From Actinomycetes bacterium (lineage in GTDB: Bacteria > Actinomycetota > Actinomycetes > Actinomycetales > Microbacteriaceae), in assembly GCA_023436775.1 (NCBI GenBank), contig JAEZHW010000037.1, positions 1-34,786 on the forward strand: a stretch of 34,786 nucleotides of DNA, written 5' to 3'. A program made the translations under genes and the position numbers. Below the pieces are notes generated by a model. That model saw nothing but the letters and a program-made list of their open reading frames with translations, was not told the DNA's origin and searched no databases. Shown here piece by piece: positions 1-10,494 of this stretch (positions are counted from its first letter, which is position 1; each line of letters begins with the position of its first letter).

Positions 1-47
1 CTTCGGGGACGGCCCGCACTGTTACGCCAGCCTCACAATTCCCTGCA

Positions 48-61
48 TGCGGGTACCCGCA
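48..61. repeat. 14-bp perfect palindrome upstream of coaE
   Basis: The sequence TGCGGGTACCCGCA is its own reverse complement. It sits 8 bp upstream of the predicted coaE -10 box, where a -35 region or an operator would lie. With no loop it is a poor RNA hairpin, so a protein-binding site is more likely than a terminator, but no regulator is known from the sequence. Around it, CCCTGC (41-46) and GCAGGG (59-64) form a second, overlapping inverted repeat. Confidence 0.45.
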
Positions 62-69
62 GGGCATCG

Positions 70-75
70 TATGGT
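70..75 (+). promoter_or_regulatory. Leaderless -10 box of coaE
   Basis: TATGGT fits the actinobacterial TAnnnT -10 consensus and ends 6 nt before the GTG start of coaE. Transcription would therefore begin at or beside the start codon. A GGGAG lies only 1 nt from the GTG, too close for a normal Shine-Dalgarno site, which supports leaderless initiation. No good -35 hexamer is visible. Confidence 0.5.
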
Positions 76-81
76 GGGAGC

Positions 82-696
82 GTGACTCTCATCGGATTGA
101 CGGGCGGCATTGCTTCCGGAAAGTCCACCGTGGCTGCACGGCTGGCTGAACTGGGTGCAGTGGTCGTCGATGCAGATCAACTTGCCCGCGAGGCGGTGGC
201 GAAAGGCAGCCCTGGCCTCGCCAAGGTCGTTGCGGCCTTCGGTCCTCGGGTCCTCACCGACGAAGGTGACCTGAACCGCACTGTGCTCGGTCAGATTGTG
301 TTCGCCGACGACGAGGCGCGGGAGCGGCTGAACGCGATCGTCCACCCGGAGGTGTTTCTTTTGTCGCGGGCGCGCTTCGCCAATGCCTTCGCTGCCGACC
401 CGGAGGCGGTCGTGGTTTATGACGTGCCGCTCCTCGTTGAGGCGGGCCCCGGGCATGCATGGGACATGGTGGTGGTCGCACACGCTCCGGCCGCGGTCCG
501 TCGCGAGCGTCTGATCTCGCTGCGGGGGATGAGCGTGGAAGAGGCCGACCGGCGGATTGCTGCGCAAGCGACCGACGAGGAGCGCCTCGCAATCGCAGAC
601 GTGGTGATCGATACCTCTGACACGCTCGAGTACACCCTTGCCCAGGTGGATGCACTCTGGGACCGGGTGGCGGCGCCGGCGGTCGAGCGTTCCTGA
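82..696 (+). CDS. coaE: Dephospho-CoA kinase
   Basis: This enzyme catalyses the last step of coenzyme A synthesis, phosphorylating the 3'-hydroxyl of dephospho-CoA with ATP in the cytoplasm. The 204-residue protein opens with a P-loop, GGIASGKST, at residues 8-16, followed by the family's DADQLAREAV segment, the IVHPEVF segment and a VYDVPLLVEAG stretch typical of CoaE. The length matches the simple single-domain form. The C-terminal GrpB-like (UPF0157) extension known from mycobacterial CoaE is absent. The GTG start is chosen because the P-loop follows at once and because of the -10 box 6 nt upstream. The gene is co-oriented with uvrB, 36 bp downstream, as in many actinobacteria. Confidence 0.95.
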   Translation: MTLIGLTGGIASGKSTVAARLAELGAVVVDADQLAREAVAKGSPGLAKVVAAFGPRVLTDEGDLNRTVLGQIVFADDEARERLNAIVHPEVFLLSRARFANAFAADPEAVVVYDVPLLVEAGPGHAWDMVVVAHAPAAVRRERLISLRGMSVEEADRRIAAQATDEERLAIADVVIDTSDTLEYTLAQVDALWDRVAAPAVERS

Positions 697-719
697 GTCG
701 GCGCGTCAGCGGTCCGTCG

Positions 720-725
720 TACACT
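720..725 (+). promoter_or_regulatory. Leaderless -10 box of uvrB
   Basis: TACACT (TAnnnT) ends 7 nt before the ATG of uvrB, and no Shine-Dalgarno sequence lies between coaE and uvrB. This is the leaderless arrangement also seen at uvrA and ctaB. No LexA-type box (GAAC-N4-GTTC) is visible in the 36-bp gap. Confidence 0.5.
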
Positions 726-732
726 GCTTCCT

Positions 733-2799
733 ATGCAGCCGACACGTGCCGTACGACCCTTTGAGGTCGTCAGCGAATATCGCCCCAGCGGCGACCAGCC
801 GAAGGCGATTGCGGAACTGGCGGCACGCATCAACGCGGGCGAATCCGATGTGGTGTTGCTGGGTGCCACTGGTACTGGAAAGTCGGCGACCACGGCGTGG
901 CTGATTGAGGCAGTGCAGCGGCCGACGCTGGTGTTGGCACACAATAAGACGCTCGCGGCGCAGCTCGCGAATGAGTTCCGACAACTGCTGCCGAACAACG
1001 CGGTCGAATACTTCGTGTCGTACTACGACTACTACCAGCCGGAAGCGTATGTGCCGCAGACGGACACCTTCATCGAGAAGGACTCGTCCATTAACGCGGA
1101 AGTGGAGCGGCTGCGGTACTCCGCCACGACGGCGCTGCTGAGTCGGCGCGATGTCGTCGTCGTCTCGACGGTGTCCTGCATTTACGGCCTTGGGAAGCCC
1201 GAGGAGTACTACCAGGCAATGCTGCCGTTGCAGGTGGGTCAGATGATCCGCCGCGACGCCATCATTCGGCGCTTCGTCGACATGCAGTACCAGCGCAACG
1301 ATGTCGAGTTTGCGCGCGGCACTTTCCGGGTCCGTGGCGACACGATTGAGATCATCCCGCAGTATGAGGAATACGCACTGCGAATCGAAATGTTTGGGGA
1401 TGAAGTCGAGGCGTTGAGCTTGCTGCACCCGGTCACCGGAGACGTGCTGCAGCGGATGGACTCGATCGCGGTGTACCCGGCCTCGCACTATGTCGCGAGT
1501 CCGGAGGCAATGCAGCGGGCGATGGCGTCGATTCGGGACGAACTCGACTGGCGGCTTGCTCAGCTCACTGAGCAGGGAAAGTTGCTCGAGGCGCAGCGCC
1601 TGAAAATGCGCACCACCTTCGATCTGGAGATGATGGAACAGATCGGGTTCTGCTCGGGCATCGAAAACTATTCGCGACACCTGGACGGGCGTGCGCCGGG
1701 GGAGCCGCCGGACTGTCTGCTCGACTACTTCCCAGACGACTTTCTCACCGTCATCGATGAGTCGCATGTCACCGTGCCGCAGATCGGTGCCATGCACGAG
1801 GGGGATGCCTCGCGGAAGCGCACGTTGGTCGAGCACGGCTTCCGGCTGCCGAGCGCACTGGACAACCGACCGCTGACCTTCGCCGAGTTCAAGGCGCGGG
1901 TGGGGCAGACGGTCTACCTCTCGGCGACGCCGGGCCAGTACGAACTGGAACTCAGCGACGGCGTGGTCGAACAAATCATTCGCCCGACCGGCCTGGTAGA
2001 CCCGAAGGTGGTGATCAAGCCGAGCGCTGGCCAGATCGACGATCTGCTGGAAGAGATTCGTCAGCGGACTGAGCGCGATGAGCGCGTGTTGGTGACCACC
2101 CTGACCAAGAAGATGGCCGAGTCACTCACGGCATTCCTCGAGGGCGCCGGGGTCCGGGTCCGATACTTGCACGCGGACGTGGACACGCTGCGGCGCGTGG
2201 AACTGCTGTCGGAGCTTCGATCCGGGGTGTACGACGTGCTGGTCGGTATCAACCTGCTGCGGGAAGGTCTCGACCTGCCCGAGGTGTCGCTGGTGGCGAT
2301 CCTGGATGCGGACAAGGAGGGCTTCCTGCGCTCCACGACGTCACTCATTCAGACCATCGGTCGTGCTGCGCGAAACGTCTCCGGTGAAGTGCACATGTAT
2401 GCAGATCGGGTGACGGACTCAATGGCTCGCGCCATCGCCGAGACCGATCGCCGTCGCGAACTGCAGATCGCCTACAACATCGAACATGGGATCGACCCGA
2501 CCCCGTTGCGGAAGAAGATTGCGGACATTACTGAGGTCCTGCTTCGGGAAGAGGCGGACACCGCCGAGTTGCTCGAATCCAAGAAGCACGCCCAGCGGGG
2601 GCAGCCCGTGCCGGCCCTCAAGCGCGGTGATAAGCCGGCCGCGGGAGACCCGAATGAGCTCGAAACGCTGATCGTGGAATTGAACGAGCAGATGCTGCAG
2701 GCAGCGGCAGAACTCAAGTTCGAACTCGCCGCCCGCCTGCGTGACGAAGTGAGTGAACTCAAACGAGAACTCCGGCAACTGCGAGGCATCGCGGGTTAG
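733..2799 (+). CDS. uvrB: UvrABC system protein B (excision repair helicase-like subunit)
   Basis: UvrB is loaded by UvrA at damaged DNA, verifies the lesion through its beta-hairpin, and recruits UvrC. The 688-residue protein has a Walker A motif GATGTGKS at residues 44-51, the beta-hairpin segment YYDYYQPEAYVP near residue 95, a DEAD-like IDESH motif, helicase motif VI around IQTIGRAARN, and a C-terminal UVR domain (residues about 645-680) that pairs with UvrC. The length is normal for the family. The ATG start follows a TAnnnT box by 7 nt. It is the first of three consecutive excision-repair genes. Confidence 0.97.
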   Translation: MQPTRAVRPFEVVSEYRPSGDQPKAIAELAARINAGESDVVLLGATGTGKSATTAWLIEAVQRPTLVLAHNKTLAAQLANEFRQLLPNNAVEYFVSYYDYYQPEAYVPQTDTFIEKDSSINAEVERLRYSATTALLSRRDVVVVSTVSCIYGLGKPEEYYQAMLPLQVGQMIRRDAIIRRFVDMQYQRNDVEFARGTFRVRGDTIEIIPQYEEYALRIEMFGDEVEALSLLHPVTGDVLQRMDSIAVYPASHYVASPEAMQRAMASIRDELDWRLAQLTEQGKLLEAQRLKMRTTFDLEMMEQIGFCSGIENYSRHLDGRAPGEPPDCLLDYFPDDFLTVIDESHVTVPQIGAMHEGDASRKRTLVEHGFRLPSALDNRPLTFAEFKARVGQTVYLSATPGQYELELSDGVVEQIIRPTGLVDPKVVIKPSAGQIDDLLEEIRQRTERDERVLVTTLTKKMAESLTAFLEGAGVRVRYLHADVDTLRRVELLSELRSGVYDVLVGINLLREGLDLPEVSLVAILDADKEGFLRSTTSLIQTIGRAARNVSGEVHMYADRVTDSMARAIAETDRRRELQIAYNIEHGIDPTPLRKKIADITEVLLREEADTAELLESKKHAQRGQPVPALKRGDKPAAGDPNELETLIVELNEQMLQAAAELKFELAARLRDEVSELKRELRQLRGIAG

Positions 2800-2831
2800 G
2801 ACCTGCTCAGCGCGGTGTCAGTACGGGCACC

Positions 2832-2837
2832 TAAGAT
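2832..2837 (+). promoter_or_regulatory. Leaderless -10 box of uvrA
   Basis: TAAGAT (TAnnnT) ends 7 nt before the GTG at 2845, the same spacing as at uvrB. This decides the start of uvrA: in-frame starts at 2815 and 2836 lie upstream of or inside this box. Confidence 0.5.
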
Positions 2838-2844
2838 GAATCAC

Positions 2845-5738
<2,894 letters not shown>

Positions 5739-5739
<1 letters not shown>

Positions 5740-7676
5740 TGGCCTCGCAGCTGCCGTATCGGCCGGCGACAGGCACGATTCCTACCGAACCGGGTGTCTA
5801 CCGGTTCTATGAAGGCGATCGGGTGCTGTATGTCGGCAAGGCGAAGAACCTGCGGGCGCGGCTGTCGAACTACTTTGGTCCGCTCGAACGACTGCACGAC
5901 CGTACTCGGCGCATGGTCACCCGTGCCAACCGAGTGGAGTGGACCATTGTCGGCAGCGAAATCGAGGCGCTGCAACTGGAAATCACGTGGATCAAGCAGT
6001 TCAAGCCGCCATACAACATCGACCTTCGGGACGATAAGACCTACCCGTACCTGGTAGTGACGCTCGCCGACGAGGCGCCCCGCGCCTTCATCACGCGGAA
6101 CCGCAACATTCGCGGTGCCCGGTACTTCGGTCCGTATCCCAAGGTCTGGGCGGTACGCGAAGTGCTCGATCTGATGATTCGGGCTATCCCGATTCGCACC
6201 TGCAATGACGCGGACTACAAGCGCGCTATGGCGACGGGCAAGCCGTGCCTGGCCGGCCAAATTGGCGCGTGTGGCGGGCCGTGCTCGCACAAGGTCACGA
6301 TCGAGGAACATCGCGAGCGGGTGAAGGAGTTCGTGAACTTCCTCGCCGGTGGCGACCAGCGCGTTATCGCCGATTTTGAGCGACAGATGCGGCAGGCCGC
6401 CGCCGAACAGCGCTACGAGGATGCCGCTCGCCATCGCGATACCGCCGAAAGCCTCCGAATCGTGATGAGTAAGTCGGCCGTCGTCCTGCCGACGCGCAGC
6501 GACCTGGATGTGCTTGGCATCGACCATGATGAGCTCCTGGCCGCGGTGCACCTGTTCGAGGTGCGTGACGGTCGGATCCGTGGCACACGCAGCTGGACTG
6601 TGGACAAAGAGATCGAACTCCCGCTGCCCGAACTGGTCTCACAGGCCCTGCAGCGGATTTATGCCGTACTCGAGCCACCAGCGGAAGTGATCGTGCCGGC
6701 ACTGCCCGATGATGCCGAGGTGCTCTCGGAATGGCTGGGTGCTCGTCGCGGCCGGGCCCGGGTCAAGATCACGGCTGCGCCGCGAGCGGAGCGGGCCCAG
6801 CTGGCGGCCACGGCTGCCCGGAACGCTGCCGAGACGCTGGCCTCTTATCGGCTCAAGCGCACCGCTGATTTCACCGCCCGCAGCCTGGCGCTCCAGGAAC
6901 TGCAAGACGCGTTGGGGCTGGCGGAGCCTCCGCTGCGCATCGAATGCTTCGACGTCTCACATCTCGGCGGCACTGGCATTGTGGCTTCGATGGCCGTCTT
7001 TGAGGATGGCCTGCCGGCAAAGGGGGAGTATCGGCGGTACAAGATCGCCAGTGCCACCGACGATACGGACGCGATCTATCAGGTTCTCACTCGCCGCCTC
7101 GCCCGGCTGCAGGGGGCGGACGACGACCTCGCGACGGCGTCCGGTGAGGATGCCGATCGGGGCGATTCCATCGACGGCGAGCTGGCAACAGTGGGGGAGG
7201 AGACTCCGGTCCGCCCCACGCGCTTCCGGTACCGCACCGGCCTCTTGCTCATCGACGGTGGTCAGCCGCAGGTGGTCGCTGCGGCCCGCGCCATGCGGGA
7301 CAGTGGTGGGCCTGCGATCCCGATCGTCGGCATCGCAAAGCGGCTCGAGGAACTTTGGTTGCCGGACAGCGACTTCCCGGTCATTCTGCCGCGCACGAGC
7401 GAAGCCTTGTTCCTCGTTCAACGTCTCCGCGATGAGGCGCACCGCTTTGCAATCACGCACCAGCGGCAGCGGCGAAAGCGCGATATCGCCTCGCAACTCT
7501 CTGAGGTGCCTGGCGTGGGGCCAGCGCGACTCAAAGCCCTGCTCAAGACCTTTGGTTCCGTCGCGAAACTGCGGCAGGCCAGCGAGGCCGAGATCGCCGC
7601 GGTCCCCGGCGTGGGTCCCGCAGTCGCTGCCGCGGTCTTGGATCGCCTCCGCGAGTCGGAAGCCGGGGTAGGCTAG
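5739..7676 (+). CDS. uvrC: UvrABC system protein C (excinuclease)
   Basis: UvrC makes the 3' and 5' incisions around a lesion bound by UvrB. The 645-residue protein shows an N-terminal GIY-YIG nuclease domain (GVYRFYEGDRVLYVGKAKNL near residues 18-37), a UVR motif (ERQMRQAAAEQRYEDAARHR) that binds UvrB, an RNase H-like domain with the acidic residues in IECFDVSHL and LLLIDGGQPQ and the His in AHRFAITHQ, and a C-terminal tandem helix-hairpin-helix (VPGVGPARLKALL and VPGVGPAVAAAVL). An acidic, Gly/Asp-rich insert of about 35 residues (about 458-493) sits within the RNase H-like domain. The GTG start overlaps the uvrA stop (TAGTG), with GGAG at 5729-5732, so the two genes are translationally coupled. 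Confidence 0.95.
7669..7674 (+). promoter_or_regulatory. Possible -10 box of rapZ
   Basis: TAGGCT lies at the very end of uvrC, about 27 nt upstream of the rapZ start. It would give a short leader carrying the rapZ ribosome binding site. No -35 is evident, and read-through from uvrC is an equally good explanation for rapZ expression. Confidence 0.25.
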
Positions 7677-7700
7677 TTCCGGAGTGGGAAGGAGCCAGGC

Positions 7701-8567
7701 ATGAGCACCAGGGCGCAGCAGCAACTGCTGATCGTCACGGGCATGTCAGGCGCAGGTCTTTCCACCGCAGCAAACGCGCTGGAAGACCTCGAATGGTACG
7801 TGGTCGAGAATCTGCCGGCGCAACTCATCACCACCCTGTTCGACCTCAGTCAGCGCGGTGATCTGCCCCGCATTGCCACGGTCGTGGACGTGCGCGGGAG
7901 CCGCAATGGCGATGACCTGCTGGCGGTAGTAAACGCGCTTCAGGACGACCCCACCGTCGGCGTGCTCTTCCTCGAGGCCAGTGATGAAGTGCTGGTGAAG
8001 CGCTTCGAGCAGGTGCGACGTCCCCACCCGTTGCAAGGCGACGGCACCCTGCTGGACGGTATCGTGGCGGAACGCGCTCGAACGCGAGAACTGCGAGCCG
8101 CAGCCGACTGGGTGATCGACACCAGCGACTTGAACATTCACCAGCTCGGCCAGAAGATCGCCGAGCAGTACCGTTCTGCCGGTCAGCCGGTCTTGCGGGT
8201 GACGCTGCAGAGCTTTGGTTTCAAGTACGGGACGCCGTCGGACGCCGACATGGTTTTCGACGCGCGATTCCTCGCGAACCCGTACTGGGACGAATCGCTG
8301 CGTGGTCTCACCGGTCGGGATGCCGCCGTCGCCGAATTCGTCTTTCAACAGCCGGGAGCAACGGAGTTCCTGGATCGCATCGTCGCCTTGCTGGAACCGG
8401 TCGTCGCTGGCTACCAGCGTGAACGCAAGCACCACGTGACGATTGCGATTGGTTGTACTGGCGGTAAGCACCGATCGGTCGCACTCATTGAGGCGCTTGC
8501 CGGGCGCATGGCAACATTGGACGGGTTGGGCGTTGCTGCCCAGCACCGCGACCTAGGTCGAGAATGA
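7701..8567 (+). CDS. rapZ: RapZ family nucleotide-binding protein (YvcJ/YhbJ)
   Basis: In Escherichia coli RapZ is an RNA-binding adaptor controlling amino-sugar synthesis; its role in actinobacteria is not settled. The 288-residue protein has the usual two parts: an N-terminal P-loop NTPase-like domain with the LEDLEWYVVENLP segment, and a C-terminal domain with the conserved IGCTGGKHRSV motif. The P-loop reads GMSGAGLS at residues 14-21, so the position that is Lys in a canonical Walker A (and, as I recall, Arg in many actinobacterial RapZ proteins) is Leu. A strong Shine-Dalgarno GGAAGGAG (7687-7694) lies 6 nt before the ATG. The gene sits between uvrC and whiA; yvcK, normally its downstream neighbour, is missing. 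Confidence 0.92.
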   Translation: MSTRAQQQLLIVTGMSGAGLSTAANALEDLEWYVVENLPAQLITTLFDLSQRGDLPRIATVVDVRGSRNGDDLLAVVNALQDDPTVGVLFLEASDEVLVKRFEQVRRPHPLQGDGTLLDGIVAERARTRELRAAADWVIDTSDLNIHQLGQKIAEQYRSAGQPVLRVTLQSFGFKYGTPSDADMVFDARFLANPYWDESLRGLTGRDAAVAEFVFQQPGATEFLDRIVALLEPVVAGYQRERKHHVTIAIGCTGGKHRSVALIEALAGRMATLDGLGVAAQHRDLGRE

Positions 8568-8586
8568 TCGAGCGAAGGAGCACCGG

Positions 8587-9564
8587 GTGGCACTAACCGC
8601 TGACGTCAAGGACGAGTTGGCGCGGATCGATCCCGGGAAGCAGAACTTGCGTGCCGCCGAATTGGCGGCCGTATTGCGCTTCTCCGGCGGTCTGCACCTG
8701 ATTTCTGGGCGCATCGCCGTGGAAAGCGAACTGGACAATGCCCAGCTGGCGCGGCGAATGCACCGCGACATCCTCGACCTCTACGGGATTCGTGCTGAAC
8801 TGGCAGTGATCCAGGCATCGGGATTGCGACGCACCAACCACTACCTGGTTCGTGTGCTCGACGGCGCCACGCTGGCTCGCCAGACCGGGCTTCTGGACGC
8901 GCGCAACCGGCCAATGCGTGGCCTACCGAACAACCTGGTCAACGGATCGCTGGGAGAAGTCGCTGCGCTGTGGCGCGGCGCATTCCTGGCCCACGGCTCG
9001 CTGACTGACCCGGGCCGCTCGGCATCGCTCGAGATCACCTGTCCCGGCAACGAATCCGCCATGGCACTGGTGGGGGCGGCGCGTCGGCTGAACATTGTGG
9101 CCAAGGCGCGTGAGGTCCGGGGCGTGCATCGCGTCGTTATTCGCGACGGCGATGCCATCAGCGCCATGCTGGTCAAGATGGGTGCCCACCAAAGCGTGTT
9201 GAAGTGGGAAGAATTGCGGCAGCGCCGGGAAGTGCGCGCCACTGCCAACCGCTTGGTCAACTTTGACGATGCAAATTTGCGCCGCAGCGCGCAAGCGGCC
9301 GTTGCTGCTTGCGCCCGAGTCGAGCGCGCCCTGGAGATCCTGGGGCCAGAGGTGCCAGAACATCTCGCCTATGCCGGACAGTTGCGCTTGCAGCACCGCG
9401 ATGCGAGCCTCGATGAACTGGGCCAACACGCTGACCCGCCGATGACGAAGGATGCGATCGCGGGCCGGATTCGCCGCCTCCTGGCCCTGGCTGACAAGCG
9501 TGCCGCCGAACTCGGCGTTCCGGGCACCGAGGCAAACCTGCCAGCGGAGCTCGAAGACTACTAA
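8587..9564 (+). CDS. whiA: DNA-binding protein WhiA (sporulation/cell-division regulator family)
   Basis: WhiA is a DNA-binding protein needed for sporulation septation in Streptomyces and for cell division and chromosome segregation in other Gram-positives. The 325-residue protein matches the family length, with an N-terminal region resembling a degenerate LAGLIDADG homing endonuclease (residues about 1-200) and a C-terminal helix-turn-helix (about 275-312, containing SLDELGQ and IAGRIRRL). The GTG start has GAAGGAG at 8574-8580, 6 nt upstream. Only 19 bp separate it from rapZ, so the two are likely cotranscribed. A hairpin lies shortly after its stop. Confidence 0.95.
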   Translation: MALTADVKDELARIDPGKQNLRAAELAAVLRFSGGLHLISGRIAVESELDNAQLARRMHRDILDLYGIRAELAVIQASGLRRTNHYLVRVLDGATLARQTGLLDARNRPMRGLPNNLVNGSLGEVAALWRGAFLAHGSLTDPGRSASLEITCPGNESAMALVGAARRLNIVAKAREVRGVHRVVIRDGDAISAMLVKMGAHQSVLKWEELRQRREVRATANRLVNFDDANLRRSAQAAVAACARVERALEILGPEVPEHLAYAGQLRLQHRDASLDELGQHADPPMTKDAIAGRIRRLLALADKRAAELGVPGTEANLPAELEDY

Positions 9565-9583
9565 GCCGACAACGGTGCAGCAG

Positions 9584-9605
9584 GCGAGGCAATAGTGCGC
9601 CTCGC
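9584..9605 (+). terminator. Hairpin after whiA
   Basis: GCGAGGC (9584-9590) and GCCTCGC (9599-9605) form a 7-bp perfect stem with an 8-nt loop, 19 bp after the whiA stop. There is no T run, which is common for actinobacterial terminators. It is the likely end of the rapZ-whiA transcript, though without experimental support. Confidence 0.4.
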
Positions 9606-9669
9606 ATGAGGTCATCGGCACCTGCGTGCCAGCTGGCAATCTCGGTCGTAGTGCGTTCAGGCCGGTGAT

Positions 9670-9682
9670 GCTGAGCGTCAGC
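9670..9682. repeat. Short inverted repeat in the sodA promoter region
   Basis: GCTGA-gcg-TCAGC is a 13-bp inverted repeat ending 6 bp before the sodA -10 box, so it covers the spacer and -35 region. Its position fits an operator. The arms are only 5 bp, so chance is possible. Confidence 0.25.
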
Positions 9683-9688
9683 CGGACG

Positions 9689-9694
9689 TAGACT
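9689..9694 (+). promoter_or_regulatory. -10 box of sodA
   Basis: TAGACT matches TAnnnT and lies 39 nt before the sodA GTG, predicting a leader of about 33 nt that contains the AAAGGAG ribosome binding site at 9722-9728. The -35 region is weak. Confidence 0.4.
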
Positions 9695-9733
9695 GACAGG
9701 TGGAACAAGAGTCCCGACGACAAAGGAGCGACC

Positions 9734-10333
9734 GTGGCCCAATACTCACTGCCCGAGCTGCCGTACGACTACTCCGCGCTGGAGCCCGCCATCAGTGGCA
9801 CCATCATGGAACTGCACCACTCGAAGCACCACCAGGCCTATGTGACCGGTGCGAACGCAGCGCTCGAAGCGCTGGCCAACGCCCGTGAGAACGGCGACTT
9901 CGCCAACATCAACAAGTTCAGCAAGGACCTGGCCTTCAACCTGGGCGGGCACATCAACCACTCGATCTTCTGGACGAACATGTCGCCGGATGGCGGCGAC
10001 AAGCCGATGGGCGAATTGGCTGCTGCCATTGACGACCAGTTCGGGTCCTTCGACAAGTTCGTGGCCCACTTCAGCGCCGCGGCAACTGGCGTTCAGGGTT
10101 CCGGCTGGGCCTTCCTCAGCTACGACCACGTGGGTGGCAACCTGATCATCCAGCAGCTGAACAACCAGCAGGACAACGCTGCGCCGAACACCACGCCGAT
10201 CCTGACCTTGGATGTCTGGGAGCACGCGTACTACCTCGACTACAAGAACGTCCGCGCCGACTACGTCAAGGCGTTCTGGAACATCGTCAACTGGGCCAAC
10301 GTCGCCGAGCGTTTTGACGCTGCACGCGGCTAA
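9734..10333 (+). CDS. sodA: Superoxide dismutase (Fe/Mn family)
   Basis: This enzyme disproportionates superoxide to hydrogen peroxide and oxygen. The 199-residue protein shows the four metal ligands in their usual settings: His28 in MELHHSKHH, the His of GGHINHSIFW, and the Asp and His of LDVWEHAYY. The length is normal. No signal peptide is visible, so it is probably cytoplasmic, although some actinobacterial Sod proteins leave the cell without one. Choosing between Mn, Fe or cambialistic use cannot be done safely from the sequence. It has its own -10 box and a strong ribosome binding site (AAAGGAG, 5 nt before GTG). It stands between whiA and gap as a single-gene unit with hairpins on both sides. 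Confidence 0.95.
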   Translation: MAQYSLPELPYDYSALEPAISGTIMELHHSKHHQAYVTGANAALEALANARENGDFANINKFSKDLAFNLGGHINHSIFWTNMSPDGGDKPMGELAAAIDDQFGSFDKFVAHFSAAATGVQGSGWAFLSYDHVGGNLIIQQLNNQQDNAAPNTTPILTLDVWEHAYYLDYKNVRADYVKAFWNIVNWANVAERFDAARG

Positions 10334-10380
10334 ATTGCGCTGAAATCAGGCGCTAGCTAGAGGAGCGCAATTGCGCCCCT
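10333..10380 (+). terminator. Overlapping hairpins after sodA
   Basis: AATTGCGCT at 10333-10341, starting on the last base of the sodA stop codon, pairs with AGCGCAATT at 10364-10372 (9-bp stem, 22-nt loop). The right arm also belongs to a perfect 12-bp palindrome, GCGCAATTGCGC (10365-10376), which widens to an imperfect 20-bp palindrome over 10361-10380. The two structures exclude each other. The simplest reading is a terminator for sodA, although there is no T run. Confidence 0.4.
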
Positions 10381-10386
10381 GGATGC

Positions 10387-10392
10387 TAGTGT
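10387..10392 (+). promoter_or_regulatory. Possible -10 box of the gap operon
   Basis: TAGTGT is the best TAnnnT match between the sodA hairpins and gap. It would place the transcript start near 10399 and give a leader of about 96 nt that holds both hairpins described below. No convincing -35 accompanies it. Confidence 0.3.
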
Positions 10393-10406
10393 CAAAGTAC
10401 GGACGA

Positions 10407-10478
10407 GGGCGTCGACGTTCACACGTCGGCGCCCAAAACCGTTCATGACCATGCGGCATGGAATACGCCGCACTGAAC
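10407..10478 (+). promoter_or_regulatory. Two-hairpin 5' leader of gap-pgk-tpiA
   Basis: Hairpin 1: GGGCGTCGACG (10407-10417) pairs with CGTCGGCGCCC (10424-10434) over 11 positions with one G-T wobble and a 6-nt loop. Hairpin 2: TGCGGC (10452-10457) pairs with GCCGCA (10467-10472), extended by GTTCA (10441-10445) with TGAAC (10474-10478). Both lie between the predicted transcript start and the gap ribosome binding site at 10484-10487. They could regulate or stabilise the glycolytic mRNA; hairpin 1 could also act as a terminator. I recognise no known riboswitch class. Confidence 0.35.
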
Positions 10479-10494
10479 ATCTTGGAGCTACGTA

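Noticed and set aside
706..1974. A 422-residue open frame opposite uvrB, and similar long frames opposite other genes (for example 16252-17559, 17483-19417, 20499-22553, 30307-32277)
   Set aside because: They lie antisense to strongly recognised genes, have His/Arg/Gln-rich compositions typical of high-GC shadow frames, and show no known domain or ribosome binding site.
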